A DNA stretch of 64,000 nt, taken from Apostichopus japonicus. Its lineage: Eukaryota > Echinodermata > Holothuroidea > Aspidochirotida > Stichopodidae. The stretch covers positions 2,175,001 to 2,239,000 of the forward strand of contig NC_092575.1 in NCBI RefSeq assembly GCF_037975245.1, given 5' to 3'. The first letter of the stretch is position 1. Every line of letters starts with the position of its first letter. Both the position numbers and the translations under genes were made by a program. Shown here in pieces: positions 21,501-39,848 of this stretch. The notes below the pieces were generated by a model, which saw only the letters and a list, made by a program, of their open reading frames with translations, was not told where the DNA came from and searched no databases.

Positions 21501-22146
21501 AAAAAAAAATTAAGAGAATTTTTCACAATTGTCAGTTTTGTCTTGTATTGTATTTAATGTTTGTACCTCAAAAAATAGATCAAAATTATATGTGTATTTC
21601 AAAATGTATTTTTCTTATTGTTTTGTAATTGTTACTAGACAATTGTACCTCGTGCCATCCTGAAAACACCTAAACAAGTTGTGAACTATAATTATTGTTT
21701 TCCAGAATTGTAATCACTCAAGTAAAAATATGGCTGTGGAGGATGAGGTGGGTATGTGAATGGGGTGGGTACTCTGGGGAGGTTTCCATTGTGGAGGGGA
21801 ACCAGAAAAGGGAGGCACATACAATTGCCTTTATTCTATAACTGGTAAAGGGTGGTGCCATTGTGGCAGGGTAACGAAACACAGCGGAAGATGCGACTGA
21901 CTGTCTGTACTATAATAGCTGACTTTCTGTAGGAACGTAGGTAGTTAGGCAAAGCCACTGAAGTGCTGCTTAAAGTAGTGAAGTAGTAATCAACATACAT
22001 GACGAAATCATGTCTTCCTTAAAAAAAAATCTTTTATATTGCTTGGAACAGCTGCATTTCATTACAAACCTTTTTCCATTTCCTGATCAGTGGCATGCAC
22101 AAGCCACGAATTCCCCCCTCCCCCCCCCCATTGTTAGTTGTGGAAA
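21501..22146. other. Intergenic sequence
   Basis: No gene or repeat family recognised. Confidence 0.4.
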
Positions 22147-22347
22147 TGGTTCATTGGGGGATTGTTTACATTCAAACGTGGAAGAATTACACCGCTACTA
22201 CTTGTGTACACTGCCCCTATTCCCCTCCCGCCCCCCCCCCCTTCATAAGTGGGCGAAATATTCCATTTGAAGGATTTTTTACATTCAAATGGGGAGAATA
22301 ACACCCCTACTCGAGTGTACACTTCCCCTCCCCCTCCCTTCCCCTTT
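22147..22347. repeat. Tandem duplication of about 110 bp, C-rich
   Basis: Two copies share TTTACATTCAAA, a GAA.ATTACACC..CTACT-like block, GTGTACACT and a long CCCCTCCC tract. This is not coding; frames differ between copies. Confidence 0.6.
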
Positions 22348-23311
22348 TTAAACCTCACACAATAAAATAAAAGTTAATTTATCACAACCTTGCATATAGA
22401 GCTCCTTATAGAACTAATTTATAGTGTAAATATGCTACAAAATGCACCATTTGATATTTAAACTATTAACATTTTCTTGTGGTGATGCCCCAGATCCCCC
22501 GACACAGACGTCTTCTTAAACGACACCAGGGCTGCACCCCTTCCTTTATAAAATCCTTCATTCGCCTGTGGCCATTTCACAAAAGGTAAAAAGGCCCTAG
22601 CTAAAACTGTCAGGGACAATTTGTCATTTTTGTCCCTCTCCCCCTCCCCCCCACCCCCTCATCTTCAACATGTCCACTCCTGTCTTGTTCAAATACCAAA
22701 GATGTTAAGTAATATCTCCTGGAAAAGAAGTTGCCACCAAGGAAAAGATACATGCTTTACAGTTTAACCCACTTTCGGTATAATATTTTACTTGTACCAT
22801 ACAAGATAAATGAATCCCTTGATGAATTCACGTGGGGTAAACTTCCTTACAACTCAAAAACCAACCATGTGAACTGGTTTGTCCAAAAAAAGCACACGAT
22901 CGCAACATCTTTCAAAAACCTATACGGCACCCACAAAAAAAAACTGTTAAGCTACTAGTACTTGCTATTGTATTATATTAGTCACACATGTCGAGGCTAC
23001 TCAGGTTACCCATATAGCAACTGTATACAATAACCGTGCAAATCCCACTTCCTGTTTATACAGGGAGTGGGAAGTGTTACATCTACTTGGTTCCACTAAT
23101 TTAAAAGGTATTCACATTTTGCAGTGCTGACAGAGTATTTGCCCCAAAGTGGCACGTTCCAGGTAAATTTCCCCCTTGCCCCAAAGTGAAGCAATCCAGG
23201 TAATAGTTAGCCTAACTGCCTGGTCCTGAGATGGCAACGGCTACTGTCTCCAAACCTATTACGTGGATATCATAGTAACAGCCATGCAGGTCCCCGTGGA
23301 TGTCCGGTCGA
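22348..23311. other. Region downstream of GUCD1
   Basis: No further gene is seen. This lies 3' of the GUCD1 stop codon on the minus strand and probably includes its 3' UTR near 23311. I did not find a clear polyadenylation signal close to the stop. Confidence 0.35.
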
Positions 23312-29254
<5,943 letters not shown>

Positions 29255-29357
29255 TTTCAACTGTAGTATATACAACATGAAAATAAAAGGGCTATGAAGT
29301 ACCGTTTCCAATTGATTTGGTTCAGTGCATATAACCAAGTCTCAAGTGATTAGTACT

Positions 29358-29833
29358 TATATCTTCATGGCAATGTGCATAAGTAACTCAATAATAATAA
29401 ACTCGGAATCTCTGCAAACATTACTTATCGTTTCATTTCCTGCCTGGAATATATAGCAAACCTGCCATTGTCACTGCATCATGTTAATTTATTATAAGTG
29501 ATGAGTCAGTAACTTACACTATACAGAGTAGTTTACACTACATAGTCCATAGGCCTGATTAGGGGAGATCCTTATATCTTCATGGCAATGTGCATAAGTG
29601 TGCATGGCAATGTGCATGGCAATGTGCATAAGTAATGTGCATAACTAACATAAGTATAAACTCGGAATCTCTGCAAACATTACTTTTCGTTTCATTTCCT
29701 GCCTGGAATATAGCACACCTGCCATTGTAACTGCATTTTACATACATCATGTTAATTTATTATAAGTGATGAGTCAGTTACTTACACTATACAGAGTAGT
29801 TTACACTACACAGTCCATAGGCCTGGTTAGGAT
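29358..29833. repeat. Tandem duplication of about 215-260 bp
   Basis: Two copies (about 29358-29567 and 29570-29833) share CTTATATCTTCATGGCAATG, AAACTCGGAATCTCTGCAAA, TTTCATTTCCTGCCTGGAAT, CATCATGTTAATTTATTATA and CACTATACAGAGTAGTTTAC. The second copy has extra TGGCAATGTGCA units inserted. It lies just upstream of GUCD1 coding exon 1, within its inferred first intron. Confidence 0.85.
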
Positions 29834-30296
29834 AGGGGAGGGAGGTGGAGTAGGGTACAGTAATCGCTATAGCAACCATGGAACTTCAACTTGCACCTTC
29901 AATGGTCTTTAGAATTAACTGTAAATATGCTAGCAAGACAAACAATGGTCACTCATGCTCCAACTTCCAAGTTCAACGTACACCACTCTAGTAAAATTTC
30001 TTTTCCCCACTTTGTAATTAAATCTTCCAATTTAAAACTCCACCCTCCCTTTAAAGCCTAACAGGTACTAACCCTTGCGGGAGCCAACATTATGGGGTAT
30101 ATTGCAAATGCAATTGGCTTGATGCCAATACAATATAGTCAAGTGTGCAAAAGTGCAAAACATTACACAACATTTTGGCTTTTGCTTGCCATGGAGGCAA
30201 AGTGTGTCACGTAAAGGTAATATATGCCTATGCCAAAAGCGTAGCCTATTTTAAACTGTAGTGTTAGGCTAACACTAGTAACATTATAACACTTAC

Positions 30297-30560
30297 TTTC
30301 GATACTGACTTCTAACAATAACAGAGTACATCGAGGGTTGCAAAGCACAGTCCAAATGTTCCCATAGTCGTATGTACAGTACCAACCTACCTGAACTTCG
30401 AAAGACCAAAGACAAATGGCGTAGAACGTGCGATGATTCAGGATTTACATTCTTAAACCGTTTCCCGTCAAACGTATTTTCTTGGTATCCATTTCGTGAA
30501 CTTGAGGGTATCCGGAAATCGTCCAAATGTCACATTGCGCCTGTACCCTCACTTTATCGG
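30297..30560 (-). promoter_or_regulatory. Possible GUCD1 5' UTR exon and promoter region
   Basis: On the minus strand a good donor occurs at 30296 (CGAAA|gtaagtg). It could pair with the acceptor at 29261 in front of the GUCD1 ATG. The upstream sequence is slightly GC-richer. Phase from the upstream frame runs into a stop before the ATG, so any such exon would be untranslated or carry a uORF. This is inferred only from splice sites. Confidence 0.3.
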
Positions 30561-31771
30561 TGTACTTTGTAGTAGGGCAGCCGTGTGTACTTTTGGTTAG
30601 GGTTAACCTTGCCGTTTGCCTGAAAATGCACCTGTTAATCGGAAAGGTGCCGAATTATTTACATGAAAATGACAGATGAAGATCAGGGAGCGGAATCACG
30701 TATATCTTTAGAGAGCGGGGGAGAGGGAGGGTGGGAGGGGGGGCTGGTATCTGATTTAGATAGTACGATCTCGAGTTCAAAGAAAATTATTATTAATATT
30801 ATTATGTGCGGGTCACCCAGTTACGGTGGAACACATGTTTCGTGATACTAAACAAAAAATTCATTCCATTTTGACTAGGAAATCAGTGCGCAGTATTTTT
30901 GCCCAATGAAATTTCTATGGACCGTTTTAAGGGTAATTACTGTAATTTAAAAACATAACCTCGAGATTTAACATGGATGGTTCGTTGGGAACCAAAGTTG
31001 CTACATGTTCATCGTCAAACAATTACCATCTTCTGGAAATGTTTAGTTTATTTCGACACTTCGAATTATATCTCAAACTTTACATCATCACATATTTTCG
31101 ATGATATATTCTCGAATTTTCGTGTCAAAATCCAAGTTAACTCCTTTCACTCATTTTCCTCGAAATTAAGAGGGATAGTTGAAGTTTGGCCTTTTTGTAT
31201 CAGTGGAAAACAGAAATTTTGAGCAATTTATTTCAACTTTCCACAACATTCGCCAAGTAACAACATTCACTCTCAAAATTTCGACTTTGTGAATAACAAA
31301 TTAGGAGTACATCCACAGTTTATTTGATTACAATTACAAACTTTCTGACATTTTCTACAAGAAAGTTCCTTTTCTGGGTATTTCGACTGTTTATGTGAAA
31401 TATGTCGAACGTGAAATATGTCGAACGTGGAACCTTCGACCGCGTTTATCTTGAATTTTACAATCATATGTTTTTTTATTGGGTTTTATATCCTGGCAAT
31501 TGTGACTTCATTGTAGGGCCATTGATCATATTGCTGTATTGGCCCCAATATGTTATATTCAAATATAGTCACCTAATTAGGTCAAATTTCTTATACTGTA
31601 TTTATTCGAGGAACGTTTCATCACTGGGACATTCAGTCATCTTATTGTGCGTTCCTTAAAAATTCTGCGAAAAATATGGAGAGTAAAGACCTCCAGCGGA
31701 AAGCACTTTTCAAAACTTCTAGCAATTATAGCATGCTATAATTTTGGGCCAAGTATACTGACTACCTTTAA
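30561..31771. other. Intergenic sequence
   Basis: No family recognised. A plus-strand ORF at 30663-30845 begins with acidic residues (MKMTDEDQGAESRIS) but has no supporting splice sites that connect it to anything. Confidence 0.35.
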
Positions 31772-32120
31772 AGGGTGTGAAGACTCGCGCAAAAAGAAAC
31801 GTCTTATGCCGGTAATCTGACCTAGTTTCGAATGAGGTGTAACAGAAATGTAAGACATCACCATCGATGCCAGAAAACACACACAGCTTGCTACCGTCGG
31901 TAATTAGACACTAGTGCACAGTCAGTACATACAACTGCGGTCAATACCCACAACTTAACGAAACACCGATGGACATCTCAGGTCCAGCTAGAGATAACAA
32001 GGTATCACGTTTCATTTCTGTCTGCATTTGGTAGCGACACGAACAAACCGTCACTTGCAAGCAACAGAAAGTTTACTTTTTCAGATGGCCGCACGCGGTT
32101 TGGGGCGAGTCTTCAATGCC
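31772..32120. mobile_element. MITE family A, copy 1 (TTAA-flanked, AGGGTGTGAAGACTCGC terminus)
   Basis: Preceded by TTAA (31768-31771) and starting AGGGTGTGAAGACTCGCGC. It matches 41670-42017 along its whole length, through GCTTGCTACCGTCGGTAATT, GGTCCAGCT and CGGTTTGGGGCGAGTCTTCA. The right end stops at CAATGCC without the TTAA seen in copy 2, so the outermost base and the duplication are lost. Confidence 0.75.
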
Positions 32121-32397
32121 AAGTGTGTCATTGTTATGTCGAAATTCTTACTTTCATGTCAAAATGATGACGGAGCTTTTGTCGAATTTGTGGATCGATG
32201 CCAAGAGTAAATACACAAGCTTTTCAAGTTCACTTAAGTAGTTTCCCCTACGCTGGAAGTGATTGATTTCAATTTCTATGGTTTTTGCTCATAACACAGA
32301 CTTTGTATGGCCATTTTTATAGTCAACACGTAATGTAGTTATACCAGGGAGTTGTTCCATAACAACTCACTGGTTTATACTTTTCACCATGATATGG

Positions 32398-33957
32398 TAG
32401 TAGTAGTAGTAGTAAGTTGAGTCTCGTCTATCCGACATGCTCAGTGATTAACCTCCGCCACGTATCACGATCTTGCGCAAGGTTTATTGCTTCTTCGAAA
32501 TTGTTAATATTAATGTCCTTGAATTGCGATTTTATTTTCCCAAGCAATGTAGTCACGGGCCTTCCAACTGGTTTAGCAGTATGTCTCAGTGCTTCTCTTA
32601 AAGCAACCTTTGCTGGAGCGTCCTCTTGGAGTCTTGCTACATGACCGAAAAATCTCAATCTTCTGTGTGCGACTATCGATGACCAAGGTGTTTGGTTGGT
32701 TTCGTTGTAGAGCTCATCATTTGATAACCAATTATTATTGGTCCATCTAATGTTGAGAATATTTCGAAGTAGTCTCCTTTGAAAAGTGTCAATTTTGCGA
32801 TCAAGATCCTTCGTTGTGCCCCACAGTTCGCAATTGTACAAAAAAATACTCTTTAATAAAGTCTCAAAGATCCTAAGCTTAATTTTCCGGCTTATGTTTT
32901 TGCTTTTAAAAATGCTTGACAGTGTGTTGAAAGCACCGTTGGTTATACCAATTCTTCTGTTAATGTCTTCTTCGGTCCCCAGCAAGCTTCCAACATATTT
33001 ACATTTCTTCCAACTGTCATTTCCTTTTCTTTTTATTGTAAATTTCTCAGTTTTTGTGCAATTGATTTTCAGATTTCTTACTGCCAGTTTGTCAGAGACT
33101 CGTTTTTCGATGTCTTGCAGTATATGCTGACCAGTTGATGCCCAAGAGATATCATCAGCGTATTGTTGGTCTACTGTGAAAAAAGAATTAGTGGTGGTAG
33201 TGCTGTAATCATGATCAACTAACTGCGATGGCAGGATAACTGCATCGATATCATTATCATCTGATTTCATAGAGTTGGCTAGATAAGTTATAAAAAATAG
33301 TGCACTTGCACTATCTCCTTGTGGTGAACCAATGTTAGTGTTAAAAGGAAGTCCTAGTTTGCCCTCTAATTTGACGGTGTAAGAGACGTTATCGATTAGT
33401 AGTGATATCAGGTGAAGTTCGTCGTTGTCAAGAACCTGTTCTAGGTCAGTTAGCAAGGATCCTCTTTGAATTGTGTCGAACGCCTTGCTCATATCTAGCA
33501 TCAATAGATTTATAGTGTAACCTATGGATGTTATAGCTTTCTCTGCTAGCACTTTAAAAGCAAAGACAAGTTCAGCTGTGCAACGTCCTGAAGTGTAGGC
33601 AGTTTGGGTAATGGGGAGGATATGCTCATCAATTGACGGACGAATCCTCCTGGCCACACAAACCGCAAGAATTTTCCTCAGTGTTGATAATAAAATTACT
33701 GGTCTTAAGTTTTCTGGTGGACCTTTAGTCTTTCCCGGTTTTTGGATAGGAGTTAGGATTCCTTGTTTAATTTCAATTGGGAAATCTCCTGATTCGGCTA
33801 TACTCTTTAAGATATTTGCTATGTGTTTGTGTGTGCATGGGGCATATTTGAGATGTTCGGCTGTGACCTTGTCGAGCCTGGTAAATTTATGTTGGTTGTG
33901 TACTACTGTTGGCCATACAATGTAAGTATATGTATGTGTTACGCGATAAACTGAAGA
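32398..33957 (-). mobile_element. LINE retrotransposon, 5'-truncated, reverse transcriptase ORF (stop at 32428)
   Basis: The ORF is open from 33957 to the TAG at 32428-32430 (about 509 codons). It begins mid-protein: an in-frame TGA lies at 33958-33960 and no endonuclease is present. Visible reverse-transcriptase blocks (residues from 33957) are GKTKGPPENLRPVILLSTLR (about 68-87), motif A LMLDMSKAFD (about 152-161), motif B GSPQGDSASALFF (about 210-222) and the catalytic YADD (about 266-269). The C-terminus has the LINE-typical RRLLRNILNIRW ... RRLRFFGHVARLQ segment. The short 3' UTR holds a (TAC)n tract at 32398-32414 (plus-strand GTA). The blocks are undamaged, so the insertion is fairly young. 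The family (CR1/Jockey versus RTE-like) is not decided. Confidence 0.9.
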
Positions 33958-34060
33958 TCAGGTGTGCTTCGTCTATTACTAGTAGTTACTTGTACATATC
34001 TTATTTATATGCTAATTGAGTTACAACCCTGTCTTATTTATTGTTGAATTTCGTTTTGAT

Positions 34061-34210
34061 AGGGAGCCAAGTCCGAAAAAAGAGACGAGGAAGGAAACCG
34101 CTTAATCATAACACCCTTCAAAGTAAGCAACGAAGAATGGAACGATCCAAGAACTATTGCAAGGCTCGTGGGCATATTCTCCATAAACAACACGAAAGAT
34201 GAATGTCACT
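34061..34210 (+). other. Unassigned open segment between the LINE and NUDT6
   Basis: After a possible acceptor (TTTTGATAG) two frames are open for about 50 codons. One is strongly basic (QVRKKRRGRKPLNHN...), the other ends NNTKDECH and stop. No partner exon is evident. It could be part of a locus interrupted by the LINE, or non-coding. Confidence 0.2.
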
Positions 34211-35403
34211 GATATTTTCCTTCGGAGTCAAGACGTATGGGGCAGTTGCAAGGATTTTGTTGGATAGGTATTAATGTTCGCGCCTTAAAATTAAAAAGAA
34301 AACGGTCTAGTAGATGCTGGAACATACCATTATTTTGAAGGGTTATGTATTATTAAATGGCACATTTTCGTAATATGTAATGGAAAGTAACGTTGTGACT
34401 AGGTGACGAGTCCAGGCCTAGTCCTAAAAAAGCGAATATTAGCCACAGCAACGTCCGTTTTCCTTACTTGATGTAGCGTCCAACTAAGTGAGATTTGGCC
34501 TAGGTCTAACCTTTAAATTTATACTTAAGAAAACTTACAGGCAATCTATTCTTCCACACACAATAGGCCTAGGCTATAGTACTACTACGTGTGTGCAATC
34601 AACCAAAGAGGTTGTACTGTGCTAAGTAACAGTAACAATCGTCGAAGTAGTTAGTTAGGAGCTCTTAGTTGAAGCTAAATTACTAGACTAGCCAAGGGTA
34701 GTTAAATTAGACTCCAGTAACTTAAGTCTACTGTAGACCTAAGACCAAAGAGTAACAGTATAATTAATGGCCTGAAATAACATCTAATGCATCACAATTT
34801 TATCAAGGACAAATGGTTATGTTTGTTTATTAATGTCAGTTAAATGAAATTGTTTTGTTTTTTTAGGATTAACTTCAATTAACATTGAACACCTAATGAA
34901 CACCTAATGAGTTGACGTCATCATTAATTTAGCCATAGAAGTATTACACAGAGTTACAGTACTATGTTTTAAAGATGAAATATCTTGAAATTAGGAATAA
35001 ATATACCCTGAAACCTTACTAGCACTCAATTTTATTCATTCGCTCTTAGAGTAGACTGACATATCAAGACAAAAAATTCTGGCAAATTCATCCTTTTACG
35101 GTTGTTAGTCTTTTGATTTCTGGTAAAGAATGAGTCCTCATATCTGATCACTCAAATGACCAATCATGAGCCTTCTAGTGCATCTGTAGTGATGCATATA
35201 CTACCAGCATAGTTTTCACTATTTCGATAATGAAATAGTGAAAATAGAACTCCTTCATAGTTCTCGTTCATAGAAAATAGAACTCGTTCATAGTTCGTCT
35301 GGTGTACCCCTCCTAGGTACGGATGGACCCTGCCTTTATCTTAAGATTCTGTAGAATCAGAATCAGTTCTGTGGAATCATCAAACATATTTTTCTCTTTT
35401 CAG
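34211..35403. other. Region upstream of NUDT6
   Basis: AT-rich, no repeat recognised. It probably contains the NUDT6 promoter or a 5' UTR intron: a TTTTCAG acceptor sits at 35403, ten bases before the ATG. Confidence 0.35.
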
Positions 35404-35413
35404 CTTGTACGAG

Positions 35414-38400
35414 ATGGACACTTTACTTAGTACACCTGACATATACAGTGGAATTCACCTTTCTTCTAAAGATATCAAGAGTAGAAATTTGGAAGAGTTT
35501 GGAAAGAGGCTCAAAGGTTATATTGAAGTCACTTTTAATTTGAATTATTCTGATTTCTGAACTTGAACTTCCTCTACATGTTTTCCATTGAATTTTCTTG
35601 CAGTCTACTGCTGTGAGTAAATTGAAATTTTGTATTGATTTTGATCAATTGATGAGGTCAATCAATACTAAAAGAGTAAACTCCCATTTAGCTTGACTGG
35701 TCAGTATTAGCTTGAGTAGTTATTAGTCAATATCCACCTCAAATAGTCAAAAAAATATTTTCCCGATTTGTGTTAGAATTTGTGACAAATATGACCAAAA
35801 TGTATTAAGCAGATGATAGATTGTGAAGAACCAAAATGGAATCTTGGTCATTAACTTTCATTTGACGACAAAAAGGATTAAAATTAAAATGGTATCTTCG
35901 ACTGAGCAATTGCTTTGGACCATGTTTATGCAGAACTTGGCAGGTTAGAAAGTATTGTCGAACAAAGATTAAAATTGCTTGAAAATTCCACCTAACTGCT
36001 TAAAATTCCCATATTACATTCAAGTACATTAGCATTTAGTGTTGAAAGAACTTCCATAATATACCATACCTAAGTTTGAGGTGCTTATATGTTAATGGTC
36101 TTTGTAATAGACTAAGTAGTCCCTGCTGTGTTTATACATATCATACATTCCAGGAATATGCAATCTAGATTGATAGCATTTAATGTTAACGGGGCTTCCA
36201 TAATATATCAAATTTAGTTTTGCATCTACAGTCACCCCGACATGTGAACTGCTATCAGGGATTCTTCCTTTATAAAACAAGGAGTTTCTTATTCTGAATT
36301 TTTCTGTTCTTGCCTTCAGAGAGTCTGGGAGTGTGGAGCAGCGAAGGTGTCCGAGGAGTGTGGATCAAAATATTCCTTAAAGATGCAGATCTTGTCGGTG
36401 AAGTGGCAAAGGTACATCTCAGACGATGACACTTAGCTCTTTAGAATAATTTGATGTGAATCAATGATGTCTTTAAAAATTATCATGCTAGAAAGTTATG
36501 GTCACCAATCATTAGTTTGTCGTTATGTCACACTCTCAGAAATTGAGAATATTCTTGTTCCTTCAGTTTCTTACAAGTAATGAAAGATTGAGATTTGGAG
36601 TTTTAAAATTTTTATTGCGACAGTTTTTTTGTCAAGGTCATCGCAGAGTTTTGAATCCTTACAGATATAAATGCACTGACATATTTGCATTTTGAGGTGA
36701 TTTTCTGGTGATAGGTACTTGATATTAATGTGTTACTAAAATGCCATTACAATGGAGTTCATTAGCTTGAGTAACCAAGTTTCCTTTTACAAATGAAAGG
36801 AATAACCAAACAGGTCAATAAGAATTATTGTTTTGCTTACTGCAATTTCTGGATGCAAATAGTGTCTAGCCATGAAATATTCCAGAATTTGGGGGGGGGG
36901 GGGGAATCAATAATATTACAAATTTGAAATTGCAAAAATTCTTTATTCCTTCACTGTGTTACAAGTAATGAAGATTTGGCTTGGAATTTGTTTTATTGTT
37001 GCACTTCTGTTGTCAAGGTTACCACAGAGTTTTCAATCTTTGGAGATATAACTGAAAGCTCCAGTGGGTTCACTGACGTAATCATTTTGAGGTGAATTTT
37101 CAATTAATTAAAATGAATAAATTAACAAAGATGTTCGAAACATATCTTTCACTCAAGTCTAACTTTCCTTTTTGTACTATAATCATAAATATTATATAAC
37201 ATTCCGTTTCGTTTGTAGCATGGTTTCAAATTTCATCACGCTCAAGAAAATTATGTGATGATGACAAGATGGCTGCCTCAAACAGAACCAAATATGCTAC
37301 CATCCTTTGCGAACCATTATATTGGTACGTGTGTCTGCTTTGTGTTTACAAATAGTCCAGAGGTATAGGCAGACTTACTTTTTAGGGTAAGGGCTGTTAA
37401 GGGGGGAGGAGAGGGTGGGGGAACTCAGAATCCATTTACTAAAAAAAAATTATAAAAAAAACACCTTGGGGCAGACAAATAATTAGGGTGAGGGGTCTCT
37501 CTAGGCCTAATTTTGAACAATACTTGCAAATTTGCAATAAAAAACGAACAGAGTTCTTGTCATGATTTGACACAGTCTTACCAGCAAAGTTTCTTCAGGA
37601 AAATGATAATTTTTATATTTTCCCTTCCCACAGGTGTTGGAGGTTTAGTTATCAACAGTAAAAATCAGATATTAGTCATACAAGAGCTCTATTCTACATC
37701 GCCAAGGAGATGGAAGCTTCCTGGTGGAGCAGTGGATAAAGGTGAACTTGAAGGACTACTTGCTTTTGGGCGGATTTACATTTACAACGTCGCAATTGTG
37801 AATGAAATGTGACTGGTTCCGTTTAGTAGTAGTTTTGATTTCATTTCCCTTCAGTCTCACTGGAACAAAAGCTTTATATTGATCTTTGTTCTTGGTAATG
37901 TTGTTTATTCAGACAATCAATAATCAGGTCAGGTCATCGGGAAAAAAGTATGTTACCGGGGCCCCCTTCTTAAAGTCTCTGTTAACTCATAGATAGCCAT
38001 ATGAATTAGTTTTTAAAAACAATGAGAATAAAAAAAATTCCTTATCACATATATCTCTGTGCTTCCTAATTCTAATGGTGTAATAATTAGCTATCAATCC
38101 TTTAAGGGTCCTTTTAACCAATTTCTTCCTCCGTTTTTCTATTCTCTCTTTTTTCCCCCTCCCCTGTCGCTCTCAGGCGAATTTTTATCCAAAGCAGTGG
38201 TGAGAGAAGTCCGAGAAGAAACAGGCATTGACTCGGAATTCCAGTCCGTTCATTGCTTCAGGCATCTTCCAAATTTTAGATACAAGCAGTCCGATTTTTA
38301 TTTTGTTTGCCTCTTAAAACCACTGACAGAAACTATCAAACACTGTCGTGCTGAGATAGCAGCCTGCCAATGGATGGATGTGAGTCAGTTTAAATGTGTT

Positions 38401-39209
38401 TTCTTCTTTAATTTATCTGCATATATGTCACGATGTTCGTGCATGCGTGTGTGTGTGTGTGTATTTTCCTTCATCATCCATGTTCACTTCTGTTGTGTTA
38501 CTTAAAGCCTTAAGACATTCAGAACAAATTCTTCCCAAATGGAAGAAAAAATTTTATTCTTGAAGAGTCACTAGTATTTCCATTTAGGTGTTCCTCTCAT
38601 ACCCAGGGGAGGGGTAAGTTTGCTGATTTTGTGACCTTAAGATTATATGAACCGTTACAATCCAAGAACAGCTGGGTACCTCACAATGTTTAGTCCATGT
38701 ATCCATATGTGACAATCCTGTGAATTTTTTTTGAAATGGACTTCATAGGATTCGCTGGCTCAATATGGGTGGGGGTAGGGGTGGGGTGGGAGGGTTGGAA
38801 CAAGGTTCAGGAACTGGGTACCTGATCCTCATATATGGGAAAGAACCAACAGACTTGGATACAATAACAGAGTCATTTTGTTACCATGATGTTTCCTAGC
38901 CATTGTTCTGATCACCCCTTGCGCCAATTCAATGGACTTTTGGATATGTTAGTATTCCCTGCCTTACTCCGTTTGCTTCTTTTGGGCGTATTCCCCAAGA
39001 TAATTGAGGGACTTTTGCTTGTCTCTTCTCAACAGATGGATGACTTCCTAGCTAACGATGAGGTTTATCAGTTGAATAAGAAAGTGGTACTCCTGTACAG
39101 AGAGAAACTTGGCGGGATAAACTTACTCCGATCAGATCAGTATGAACTTTACTCGACAGAGAAAACTTTGTCGGCATTAGCTGAAACTACAGATAAGCCT
39201 AAATCATAG
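35414..39209 (+). CDS. NUDT6: NUDT6-like Nudix hydrolase, six exons
   Basis: The coding exons are 35414-35516, 36320-36411, 37219-37324, 37634-37741, 38177-38379 and 39036-39209. All are GT-AG and in phase, giving 786 nt and 261 residues. The N-terminal part (YSGIHLSS ... WSSEGVRGVWIKI ... HGFKFHHAQENYVMMTRWLP) follows the NUDT6-specific pre-Nudix region. The Nudix box is intact at residues 132-154: G-AVDKG-E-FLSKAVV-REVREETGI, assembled across the exon 4/5 junction. Glutamates 147, 150 and 151 are the expected metal ligands. The last exon gives the family's C-terminal WMDMDDF...REKLGGI segment. The Nudix family hydrolyses nucleoside diphosphates linked to another moiety; the NUDT6 substrate is poorly defined. 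Human NUDT6 is 316 residues with a mitochondrial leader. Here the start is an ATG ten bases inside the first exon, and an upstream leader exon may be missing from the model. The 3' UTR runs straight into an antisense LINE remnant. Confidence 0.9.
36530..37080. repeat. Diverged direct repeats in NUDT6 intron 2
   Basis: Segments at about 36557-36690 and 36940-37090 share TTCCTTCA, TTACAAGTAATGAA, TTTTATTG, TTGTCAAGGT, CGCAGAGTTTT/CACAGAGTTTT and AGATATAA in order. They are probably copies of one old element. Confidence 0.5.
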
Positions 39210-39214
39210 TATTT

Positions 39215-39795
39215 ATTAAAAATAATCATAATAATAGTGATTTATAACGTGCGCATATCCACCCGGAAGGGTGCTCAAGGCACGGGAGAGAAAAAATGAA
39301 TGAGAAAATGAATTACTGCTTAAGATTGATGAATGCTTGACGTACAAGATGAGTTGCAGAAGTTTTTTGAACGGAGTGAGGGAAGCACAACATCCCAGTT
39401 GTAGCGGTAATTCCTACCAGAGGCGAGGAGCAGCTACTTCAGATGATCTGTCACCCCAATCCATGTATGTTTAGGCCGATGTTCTTGAAGAAAATGCATG
39501 TTACTGGAGCGAAGATGTTGCGTCGGAATGTGTATGCCTGGAGCATGTCATAGATATAAGAGGGAGCTAAGCCATTCAATGATTTGTAGGTAATTAACAG
39601 GAGCTTGTAAATAATTCTGTGAAAGACTGGAAGCCAATGTAGCTCTTTAAGAATTGGTTTTTTGAAACAAGACTTTTTAGATAAAGCAACAATCCGTGCA
39701 GCGGTATTTTGAAGTCGCTGAAGTCTAGCGAATTGATTCTGTGGTAGACCGTTATCGATGCGTGAAGTAATAAAGTAATTAAGTATGTATAAAGG
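39215..39795 (-). mobile_element. CR1/L2-like LINE 3' fragment
   Basis: On the minus strand from about 39770 the frame reads GLPQNQFARLQRLQNTAARI, then KKPILKELHWLPVFHRIIYK and LLLITYKSLNGLAPSYIYDM. This is the classic C-terminal signature of CR1/L2 reverse transcriptases (LQRxQNxAAR...LHWLPVxxRIxYK...LTYKxLxGLAPxYL). It then decays, with frameshifts, through a stretch resembling the SEVAAPRLWN motif. The 3' end has TTATAACGTGCGCATATCC and an AATAATCATAATA tail beside the NUDT6 stop codon. Confidence 0.8.
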
Positions 39796-39848
39796 TTTTT
39801 ATTCCCGTTTTCATTCAGCTCAGGGATTAAGTATTCTGTGTGTGTCAT

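Noticed and set aside
30663-30845. 60-codon ORF starting MKMTDEDQGAES
   Set aside because: Acidic start looks gene-like, but no donor joins it to another exon and the end is composed of ATT microsatellite sequence.
35414-39209. FGF2 antisense partner expected beside NUDT6
   Set aside because: In vertebrates NUDT6 overlaps FGF2 at the 3' end. No FGF-like exon was found between NUDT6 and NUDT9 on either strand.
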